Positions 1-5,192 of a stretch of DNA of 9,505 bases are shown piece after piece (positions within the stretch are counted from its first letter, which is position 1; each line of letters opens with the position of its first letter). The DNA is from an uncultured Bacillus sp. (GTDB lineage Bacteria; Bacillota; Bacilli; Bacillales; Cytobacillaceae). Location: assembly GCA_937902115.1 (NCBI GenBank), contig CALGSR010000303.1, positions 1 through 9,505 of the forward strand, read 5' to 3'. A program made the position numbers and the translations under genes. The notes beneath the pieces were generated by a model. It was not told where the DNA came from, searched no databases, and saw only the letters and a list, made by a program, of their open reading frames with translations.

Positions 1-46
1 TGTTGTTAAAATCTAAGGTTGTATTCGTGAAGTTTGTTGTTAAAAT
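1..46. repeat. Short direct repeat pair in the left intergenic region
   Basis: The 12-base string TGTTGTTAAAAT occurs at 1-12 and again at 35-46. The similarity continues a few bases further (ATCTAAGG against ATTTAAAGG). The second copy also forms an inverted repeat with downstream sequence: GTTAAAAT at 39-46 against ATTTTAAC at 57-64, with a 10-base loop. The pair sits at the window edge, so more copies may lie to the left. No function can be assigned. It could be the tail of a repeat family, an operator, or chance in AT-rich DNA. Confidence 0.35.
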
Positions 47-380
47 TTAAAGGCCGATTTTAACGTAGAAAAAGCTATTTTCAGACTTTTAATTCAGTCA
101 GCAGCTCTTTTCCCTTCAAAGAAATCTAGCTTCACATTGAAAAACAAGGTCAAGCAACTTATAGTTTTAAACTAAAAGCAATAATGTTTGAGAAAAGAGC
201 CTAATTAAAAGAAGATTTCTCTGGGGAATAAACGAATTGTACTATTGCGACAGGACAGGCATACATTATATTAAAAGCGCCTAGCCAAAGGTTAAGGATA
301 TTTTGTGTCTTTTTCTAAAGCACAGTTCACAAGAGAGATTTAAACGGCCTTAAAGATATAAACGAAAGGAGTATACGCCC
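47..380. other. Non-coding stretch upstream of the small exported protein
   Basis: No convincing coding frame is visible on either strand. The visible structure is an AT-rich 5-prime half, a complementary pair GCTCTTTTC near 106 and GAAAAGAGC near 192 that could fold long-range, and a promoter-like segment around 245-272 followed by about 100 bases of leader before the gene at 381. I see no recognisable riboswitch. Confidence 0.4.
245..272 (+). promoter_or_regulatory. Possible sigma-A promoter for the gene at 381
   Basis: TTGCGA at 245-250 and TATATT at 267-272 are separated by 16 bases. This fits a vegetative promoter with a slightly short spacer. It would leave a leader of roughly 100 bases before the ribosome site at 364-371. 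Support is motif-only, and the -10 is not perfect. Confidence 0.35.
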
Positions 381-761
381 TTGAAAAAATTCATGCCCAT
401 TACAGGGCTTCTCTTTGCTATCCTCATCATCAGTTACTTAGAATCACCTTATTCCCTTATCAATAAAGAGTATACCCAGGTGGCAAGCATTCCGAATGAA
501 GTGCTACTTGCTGAGGATCAAGCAGCAACAAACGCTAATTTGGAAGCGACGGAGACAGAGGAAGTGTCAAGCATAGATGAAAATGAGGAAATTGCAGCTC
601 TAAACTACTCGCTGGAAATGGTACTCGAAAACAAGACTAAAAAAGATGGTTATATCGTGGAAACATACCGCGAATATGAATTTTACAGAGATGGGAACGG
701 TCAAGTGATTAAAAAAGTACCGACATCGAACGAAAACACGCTTCGTTATTATGATAGATAA
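381..761 (+). CDS. Small exported or membrane-anchored hypothetical protein
   Basis: This is a 126-residue protein with a TTG start, chosen because GAAAGGAG at 364-371 lies 9 bases upstream. Residues 1-20 form a typical signal or anchor segment: two lysines, then a hydrophobic run through FAILIISYL. No lipobox cysteine is present, and the cleavage site is not obvious, so the segment may stay as a membrane anchor. Residues 43-70 are acidic and low-complexity (E, T, S, A rich), looking like a flexible linker. The C-terminal 40 residues are richer in order-promoting residues, with the tyrosine-rich patterns YIVETYREYEFY and NENTLRYYDR, which resemble conserved hypothetical proteins in Bacillaceae. 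No enzyme motif is visible and the function is unknown. The gene is monocistronic, bounded downstream by a terminator shared with the convergent neighbour. Confidence 0.75.
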   Translation: MKKFMPITGLLFAILIISYLESPYSLINKEYTQVASIPNEVLLAEDQAATNANLEATETEEVSSIDENEEIAALNYSLEMVLENKTKKDGYIVETYREYEFYRDGNGQVIKKVPTSNENTLRYYDR

Positions 762-765
762 AAAC

Positions 766-808
766 AGAGCCCGGCACTCCTTTTATAGGAATCCCGGGCT
801 CTTATTTT
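766..808. terminator. Bidirectional rho-independent terminator between convergent genes
   Basis: AGAGCCCGG at 766-774 pairs perfectly with CCGGGCTCT at 794-802. Partial pairing continues inside (ACTCC against GGAAT). On the plus strand the stem is followed by TATTTT. On the minus strand it is followed by GTTTTT (complement of 760-765), so it can end both the gene finishing at 761 and the gene finishing at 808. The minus-strand gene's stop codon abuts the hairpin. Confidence 0.9.
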
Positions 809-1233
809 CATTGATTATAAAGAAGTGCTTGTGCAATACCTACAAAATATTCAGACTCACGGATGATATGATCGAGAACGACCTTGGCTGTCGGATTGGC
901 GCTGACCGCTGCACTATTCGTTTTGATTTGCCGGCACAGCTCAATGAACTGCAAACTTTGCTTTAAACAGAATGTCACTAATTCCAGTACCTGCTTCTGC
1001 AAGGCAGCAGAAATATAGTAAGCCGAGCGAATAACAGATTCAATAAAGCGGACGACTCTTTGATGCGTTTCTTTAAAGGCAGCCTCCCATTCCTCCAATG
1101 CCTCTATGTATTCTGCCTCAAGATCGGTCACTAGCGCCCTGATCACAACGGTATGTTCCGCTTCCTGATGCTTCCAGAACTCTGCTTCATCTAAGATCCG
1201 CAGCGGCATTTGCTGGCCATAATAAAATTGCAA
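808..1233 (-). CDS. DUF2935-like helical protein
   Basis: This is a 141-residue, almost entirely alpha-helical protein with no signal peptide or membrane segment. The start is TTG at 1231-1233, chosen because GAGGGGGAG (complement of 1240-1248) lies 6 bases away; a later in-frame ATG (residue 9) has no such site. The N-terminal pattern EAEFW followed by HQEAEH (residues 16-27) and the C-terminal HIIRESEYF (residues 122-130) recall the DUF2935 family of Bacilli and Clostridia. Its conserved His and Glu residues suggest a ferritin-like, metal-binding four-helix bundle. The metal-binding idea is inference; the family has no established biochemical role that I know of. The protein is short, fitting a single bundle. 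It is transcribed alone and converges on the gene at 381-761. Family assignment is moderately sure. Confidence 0.65.
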   Translation of the reverse strand: MQFYYGQQMPLRILDEAEFWKHQEAEHTVVIRALVTDLEAEYIEALEEWEAAFKETHQRVVRFIESVIRSAYYISAALQKQVLELVTFCLKQSLQFIELCRQIKTNSAAVSANPTAKVVLDHIIRESEYFVGIAQALLYNQ

Positions 1234-1412
1234 TCCCTACTCCCCCTCATCTCATCTTCATCACAATATATGAGGGACAGGGTATTAATATACCTTGGGT
1301 CCTGCAAATGGAACAGAGAACCAATAAATTCGTGCCCAATCCAAGGGATTATTCACTATTCATTTCCAACTTCATAAAACTTTACAATATTTTTTAATGA
1401 AATCAATGCCGT

Positions 1413-2573
1413 TTACGCTCTCTGTGTACTAAATTTATGCTTCATCATTTTAATTAAGAAACGTGTAAAGAAAATTAGAATCAATAAATAGATTAGAGTA
1501 TTAATCGTAATGCTGATATACTTGTATATTCCTTCTAATCTTGTAGACATAAAGTAAATTCCAAACAACCCCATAAAAGCTGAAATAAACACAAATAAAA
1601 TATTCATAATTCCGAATATTTTTACAAATTTTTTCATTCTTATTTCTCTTTCATTAAATAGAACTCCTTCTTGATTACCGAGGACCAATTTCAATGATTT
1701 TTCATATAGGTTAGGTATATCTAATACACTTGATAAAATCCAATAGCCATCTAATTTTATAACCGGAATAATATTCGATACGATCATTAAAAGGTTCCAT
1801 ATAGCGAATGTAGCTAAGAATGAAGAACCCCAGAAGAAGTAATGATATAGGATGGATACCAAGGAAAATATTATTAATTGAACAAATACACCTGCTAACA
1901 AAGTAATAACTTTTTCTTTCTTTTTACTAAACATTCTTATTCCACTTACATCACAATATAATGCTGGTGAAAAAAATAATAATAGGAATCCGATTTCTTC
2001 AACCTTTCCACCGTAGTATTTGCATGTAACCGCATGTCCAATTTCATGTAAAAACACGGTAGTTATGGTACTTATGTAAAATAGTGCAAAATCACTTAGA
2101 ACAAAATCGATTAATAAATTGGTTGTAATATCATTAAAATTATTAAAAAATAAGACAAAACCCAATAAAATGATGAGGCCTAATAACAAAATCAAAAAGT
2201 TATTTACATATGTATAATGAAAAAGATTTTTTACTAAACTATCTAAGAATCGATCTGGATTGAATAAAGATACTTTATAGAAGAGAATATTTTTATGTTC
2301 AGTCTTTTCCGTTCCAATAACTCCTGCTGATTCTAATTGCATGATAAATCCCTCTAAATCTTCCTCCTTTATATTGTACGTCGATAGAATTTGTGGGATA
2401 TTTCCTTTTTCCTTTAAATCCCTTAACATGTTCCCTTCTAATTTTCCTAATCTAAAAAACTGTTTTGCTCTTTTTACAACAAAGTGATCCCCATTTTCAA
2501 TAAATTCCAAATCACCAAAATCTATCTGTTCTATATCCATCTCCCCCCTGCTTATTGCTTTTTCATCATGCAA
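1413..2573 (-). CDS. Membrane M50 (S2P-type) peptide metalloprotease with PqqD/RRE-like N-terminal domain
   Basis: The 386 residues counted from TTG 2573 fall into two parts. Residues about 17-88 read as a PqqD-like winged helix (VVKRAKQFFRLG, ILSTYNIKEEDLEGFIMQLESAGVIG), the fold that binds RiPP leader peptides. About six hydrophobic spans follow (near 124-143, 155-176, 221-244, 252-272, 318-340 and 352-372). They carry HEIGH at 176-180 (zinc ligands H176 and H180, catalytic E177) and IKLDGYW at 272-278 (D275 as third ligand), the site-2-protease signatures. PALYCDVSG at 203-211 resembles the 'putative peptide zinc metalloprotease' group that includes Bacillus YydH. I infer that it cuts the leader of the 35-residue peptide encoded just upstream, at or in the membrane. 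The start is uncertain. TTG 2573 has GGAG 11 bases upstream, while ATG 2540 has a G-rich site that is too close. No clear terminator follows the stop. Confidence 0.85.
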   Translation of the reverse strand: MHDEKAISRGEMDIEQIDFGDLEFIENGDHFVVKRAKQFFRLGKLEGNMLRDLKEKGNIPQILSTYNIKEEDLEGFIMQLESAGVIGTEKTEHKNILFYKVSLFNPDRFLDSLVKNLFHYTYVNNFLILLLGLIILLGFVLFFNNFNDITTNLLIDFVLSDFALFYISTITTVFLHEIGHAVTCKYYGGKVEEIGFLLLFFSPALYCDVSGIRMFSKKKEKVITLLAGVFVQLIIFSLVSILYHYFFWGSSFLATFAIWNLLMIVSNIIPVIKLDGYWILSSVLDIPNLYEKSLKLVLGNQEGVLFNEREIRMKKFVKIFGIMNILFVFISAFMGLFGIYFMSTRLEGIYKYISITINTLIYLLILIFFTRFLIKMMKHKFSTQRA

Positions 2574-2597
2574 TTGTTTACTTGCTCCAAAAGTAAA

Positions 2598-2622
2598 AGA
2601 TCTTTGTGGCCACTAAAGATCT
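2598..2622 (-). terminator. Attenuator-like hairpin between peptide gene and protease gene
   Basis: AGATCTTT at 2598-2605 and AAAGATCT at 2615-2622 form perfect 8-base arms. The inner palindrome GTGGCCAC extends the stem. On the minus strand the stem is followed by TTTACTTTT. It lies 16 bases after the stop of the 35-residue peptide and before the protease ribosome site. This is the usual place for a leaky terminator that makes a peptide mRNA more abundant than the mRNA of its processing enzyme. Confidence 0.65.
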
Positions 2623-2638
2623 ATCTAACAGGGATTAG

Positions 2639-2746
2639 TTACTTCCAAAATGCAAATCCATCCCATAGACCACTTGCAAACTCTTTAAAATTATCCCATT
2701 TGCCCGGTGCTACAACCGACTCTAATGTTTCGATTTTATAATTCAC
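2639..2746 (-). CDS. 35-residue RiPP/bacteriocin-like precursor peptide
   Basis: The start is GTG 2744-2746, 8 bases after AGGCGG in the string AGGCGGTGA (one mismatch to AGGAGGTGA). An earlier in-frame GTG at 2755 is too close to any ribosome site. The N-terminal part, NYKIETLESVVAPG (residues 2-15), looks like a leader. Residues 16-35 are strikingly aromatic (7 of 20 are Trp or Phe), with a repeated WD-x-F unit: WDNF at 17-20 and WDGF at 28-31, 11 residues apart, as on one face of a helix. There is no cysteine, so a lanthipeptide or sactipeptide is unlikely. Cleavage near the APG is my guess. The leader resembles the broken peptide at 3018-3166 (YKVESL), and the M50 protease lies 65 bases downstream. 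I infer that the peptide is the protease's substrate and may act as a bacteriocin, toxin or signal. It could still be a regulatory uORF. Confidence 0.7.
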   Translation of the reverse strand: MNYKIETLESVVAPGKWDNFKEFASGLWDGFAFWK

Positions 2747-2784
2747 TCTTTTCACCGCCTACTAATCTATCATTTTTATAAATA

Positions 2785-2862
2785 TTATAAAGAACGCAAA
2801 AATGCTAAACGGAGAGCATATCCCATTTGCTTGCCATATGAATAATATCCACTATTTCTCAT
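2785..2862 (-). CDS. 25-residue mini-ORF, possible second peptide
   Basis: ATG 2860-2862 lies 8 bases after GGAG in AGAGAGGAG (complement of 2871-2879). The site is stronger than many in this window. The peptide starts MRNSGYYSYGKQMGY and ends ALRLAFLRSL. It is basic (R2, K11, R18, R23, no acidic residue), glycine/tyrosine-rich at the front and amphipathic at the end. It has no YKIETL-type leader. It is the first frame after the promoter at 2911-2919 and lies 38 bases before the 35-residue peptide, so both should share one transcript. It may be a leaderless peptide, a second product of the locus, a translational leader, or chance. The good ribosome site favours real translation; the function is unknown. 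Confidence 0.5.
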   Translation of the reverse strand: MRNSGYYSYGKQMGYALRLAFLRSL

Positions 2863-2910
2863 TCTCCATTCTCCTCTCTGATAAAAAATTTAATTAACGA
2901 GCTCGAAATG

Positions 2911-2919
2911 ATTATAGCA
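2911..2919 (-). promoter_or_regulatory. Extended -10 promoter of the peptide-protease operon
   Basis: The complement of 2911-2919 reads TGCTATAAT, a perfect extended -10 (TG-n-TATAAT). No good -35 hexamer lies 16-18 bases upstream. This fits an activator-dependent or extended -10 promoter. Transcription would begin near 2904, about 25 bases before the ribosome site of the 25-residue ORF. Confidence 0.7.
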
Positions 2920-2920
2920 G

Positions 2921-2984
2921 ACAATTAATTACAATTTACCCTTATTACGACAATTATTATCATATTTTAACAATATTTTACAAT
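2921..2984 (-). promoter_or_regulatory. Five phased ACAAT/ATTGT repeats upstream of the peptide promoter
   Basis: The pentamer ACAAT (ATTGT on the transcribed strand) occurs at 2921, 2931, 2950, 2970 and 2980, with spacings of 10, 19, 20 and 10 bases. All copies therefore fall on nearly the same face of the helix. They cover the stretch just upstream of the -10, where an activator or repressor would bind, and the intervening DNA is A/T-tract rich. A regulator site made of direct repeats is inferred; intrinsic DNA bending is an alternative. Confidence 0.45.
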
Positions 2985-3017
2985 CCGGTAACATTATTTA
3001 TTCTTTTTCACTAACTA

Positions 3018-3166
3018 CTATTCGATTAAATTCATAGCTGCTATGCACGGTTCTGTCCCACCTGCACCAGCATAATAAGCTAATAAAGATACGACAAGTA
3101 CACCCAACTCCACTGAATTCCCAAAGATTCAACTTTATACGTAGATTGAAATCCATTTATTACAAT
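3018..3166 (-). pseudogene. Broken second precursor-peptide gene
   Basis: A strong AGGAGG (complement of 3176-3181) has no ATG at a proper distance. The triplet 9 bases on, at 3164-3166, is ATT. That frame reads TYKVESLG, close to YKIETLE of the intact peptide at 2639-2746, then soon stops. In the -1 frame, from GTG 3111-3113 to the TAG at 3018-3020, the peptide VELGVLVVSLLAYYAG then AGGTEPCIAAMNLIE is read. It is hydrophobic with a single cysteine, as in a bacteriocin core. Joining the two needs a -1 shift, and the crossing point contains TTTGGGA (complement of 3119-3125), which fits the X-XXY-YYZ slippery form in the right phase. I think decay of a duplicated precursor is most likely. A sequencing indel or programmed frameshift remains possible. 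Confidence 0.45.
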
Positions 3167-3195
3167 TGCTTAATCCCTCCTCAACATTTATTCAA

Positions 3196-3208
3196 TACAA
3201 GTTTTGTA
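3196..3208. promoter_or_regulatory. TACAA-GTT-TTGTA palindrome in the divergent intergenic region
   Basis: Five-base perfect arms TACAA (3196-3200) and TTGTA (3204-3208) flank GTT. They lie between the left-reading peptide region and the right-reading gene at 3251, close to where its promoter should be (TAATAA near 3213). The palindrome could be an operator. It is short enough to be chance. Confidence 0.3.
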
Positions 3209-3250
3209 AAATTTAATAATTGTTAATAACCTGAACAGGGGGATATCACT

Positions 3251-4894
3251 GTGACTATTAAAAAAGCTCTTATCACGGGTGCAGCCGCTGCAAGTCTATT
3301 CTTTTCACCCGGGCAGCCCTATCATGTTTTTGCTGAACAGCCTTCATTTTTCCAATACAAAGGAAAGGATCTTCAAGTTTCGCAAATCGCTCAATATGAC
3401 AGCCTTGCCGGTGAAAGCGGGACAGAGATTCTCGCATATGATGAAAAGTTAAAGCGGGCCTTTGTAACGAATGGGGCGGTATCCGGAATGGATATTCTAT
3501 CATTTGAGACATTACAATCTGGAAAATTCACGAAAGTAGAATCAATGAAACGCATCTATTTAAAGGATTTGGGGATTGAACATGTAGATGATATTACCAG
3601 TGTTGCCTCCCATCCAACAGAAGATTTAATCGCCTTATCTGTCGTTAGTGATCCGAAAACAGATCCGGGATACATCGTTTTTTTAACGAAGGAAGGAGAC
3701 TATCTTACAAAAGTACAGGTTGGTTCTCTCCCCGATATGGTCACCTTTACGCCTGACGGTACAAAGGCCATTTCCGCCAATGAAGGAGAACCGAATTACG
3801 ATTACACAGTAGATCCGGAAGGAAGCATTTCCATTATTGACTTAACAAGTGGTCTTGGGAATTTACAAGCTGAAACCTTGACCTTTAAAGGCGTTCCCTT
3901 AGATGAGAAAGTCCGTGTAAGTTCAAAGGGTACTGTGCTGCAGCAGATGGAGCCGGAATATATTACGGTTTCTGAGGACAGTAAAAAAGCTTATGTTTCT
4001 CTCCAGGAGAACAATGCCATTGCCACTGTCGATCTAGACAAGAATACGATTATTGAAGTGAAAGGTCTTGGAGTAAAGGATCATTCTCTGTTGGTTAATA
4101 AATTAGACGGCAAACGCGATGGTGAAACAAAACTTGAAACCCTTCCACTTCTCGGATGGTACATGCCTGATGCGATTGATACCTTCTCAGTCGGAGAAAA
4201 AACCTATATTCTGACACCAAATGAAGGGGATGCCCGTGATTATGATGCTTATTCTGAAGAAAAGGAAATCGGCGATATCTCTAAACAAATTCAATTAAAT
4301 GCCGATCATTATAAAGGCTACTCCCAGATGCAGCTTGATCGATTAGTTAAAAATGGGCTGTTAAAGGATTTAAAGAAAACAAAGATAACGATAGAAAATG
4401 GGTTGAATGCGGACGGAAAATATGAGGCCCTTTATTCATATGGCGGCCGCAGTTTCTCTCTATTTGACGCAGATACGATGGAATTAGTTTATGACAGCGG
4501 CAGTGATTTTGAAAGAATTACAGCGAAAGCACTTCCTGAATTCTTTAATACCAACAATGATGAAATCGCCTATGACAAACGAAGTGCTGCAAAGGGACCT
4601 GAACCTGAAACAGTTGTTACAGGTGTCATTGGCAATACGACCTATGCCTTTATCGCACTTGAGCGCATAAGCGGAATTATGGTTTATGATTTATCAAATC
4701 CTAAGAATCCAAAATTCAACACCTTTATTTCCAGCCGTGACTTCAGTGAAGATGTGAAAGGAGATGTTTCTCCGGAAGGATTACAATTCATTCCGGCTGA
4801 AACAAGCCCAACCGGACATGCATTGCTCGCGGCAACACATGAAGTTTCAGGTACAGTTGCCGTCTATGAATTTAAGACGAAAAAAGGACGTTAA
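3251..4894 (+). CDS. Secreted choice-of-anchor I family beta-propeller protein
   Basis: The protein has 547 residues. The start is GTG, 8 bases after AGGGGG at 3237-3242. Residues 1-28 are a Sec signal peptide: two lysines, an alanine-rich core, and a likely cut after VFA (residue 28). The mature part shows repeated propeller-like strands with the family's landmarks. These are a TNG...DILSF segment near 76, ANEGEPNYDYTVDPEG near 176, EPEYITVSEDSKKAYVSLQ near 234, TPNEGDARDYDAY near 323, GGRSFSLFDADT near 397, ALERISGIMVYDLSNPKNP near 475, and DVSPEGLQFIP near 504. The family is exported and commonly carries a variable C-terminal anchor; this copy ends in FKTKKGR with no sorting motif or membrane helix, so it is probably released or held non-covalently. 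Some relatives sit in phosphate or phosphatase contexts, but nothing here shows that. The biochemical role is unknown. It is monocistronic. Confidence 0.88.
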   Translation: MTIKKALITGAAAASLFFSPGQPYHVFAEQPSFFQYKGKDLQVSQIAQYDSLAGESGTEILAYDEKLKRAFVTNGAVSGMDILSFETLQSGKFTKVESMKRIYLKDLGIEHVDDITSVASHPTEDLIALSVVSDPKTDPGYIVFLTKEGDYLTKVQVGSLPDMVTFTPDGTKAISANEGEPNYDYTVDPEGSISIIDLTSGLGNLQAETLTFKGVPLDEKVRVSSKGTVLQQMEPEYITVSEDSKKAYVSLQENNAIATVDLDKNTIIEVKGLGVKDHSLLVNKLDGKRDGETKLETLPLLGWYMPDAIDTFSVGEKTYILTPNEGDARDYDAYSEEKEIGDISKQIQLNADHYKGYSQMQLDRLVKNGLLKDLKKTKITIENGLNADGKYEALYSYGGRSFSLFDADTMELVYDSGSDFERITAKALPEFFNTNNDEIAYDKRSAAKGPEPETVVTGVIGNTTYAFIALERISGIMVYDLSNPKNPKFNTFISSRDFSEDVKGDVSPEGLQFIPAETSPTGHALLAATHEVSGTVAVYEFKTKKGR

Positions 4895-4955
4895 AAGACA
4901 GACAAGCTTTATTCAGCAGTGAAGCCGAATTATTGATATAGACTATCTCTATTTA

Positions 4956-4995
4956 AAAAGCAGCCGAGGCTATGAAGTTAGTCTCGGCTGCTTTT
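4956..4995 (+). terminator. Strong rho-independent terminator
   Basis: AAAAGCAGCCGAG at 4956-4968 pairs perfectly with CTCGGCTGCTTTT at 4983-4995, a 13-base stem ending in a T tract. It lies about 60 bases after the stop at 4894. Confidence 0.93.
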
Positions 4996-5115
4996 CGTGC
5001 TAGAACAATATTCCGGAACGCATGATGAAAGACATTTTGATGCCGCCTCTTCCCGATTTTGTCCTTCATTCTTTTTCACAATGGTATATTAAAAATGAAA
5101 TGGATGAATTTCTTA

Positions 5116-5124
5116 TGGTATGAT
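5116..5124 (+). promoter_or_regulatory. Extended -10 promoter for the NSS transporter
   Basis: TGGTATGAT fits the extended -10 form TG-n-TATnAT. The -35 region is poor (TGAAAT about 17 bases upstream). It lies about 50 bases before the ribosome site at 5178-5183. Confidence 0.45.
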
Positions 5125-5192
5125 AATTCGAGATGTCAAAAACGACCTGAATTTTATCAATGTTAATTTATTATTTGAAGGGACTGGATCAA

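Noticed and set aside
751..966. 71-residue plus-strand frame overlapping the terminator
   Set aside because: It crosses the bidirectional terminator and is antisense to the DUF2935-like gene.
2484..2741. 85-residue plus-strand frame opposite the peptide and protease start
   Set aside because: It runs antisense across the 35-residue gene, the hairpin and the PqqD-like domain, and has no ribosome site or recognisable motif.
3119..3125. Firm claim of programmed -1 frameshifting at TTTGGGA
   Set aside because: No downstream pseudoknot was worked out, the start codon is also poor, and simple gene decay explains the data.
2998..3156. A 52-residue frame from ATG 3156 with several cysteines (MDFNLRIKLN...)
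   Set aside because: The ribosome site is 19 bases away, the composition looks random, and the leader-like TYKVESL lies in a different frame.
1413..3166. Assignment of the peptide locus as a daptide cluster
   Set aside because: Only an M50 protease and a leader with an APG-like end are shared. None of the daptide oxidoreductase, aminotransferase or methyltransferase genes is present in the window.
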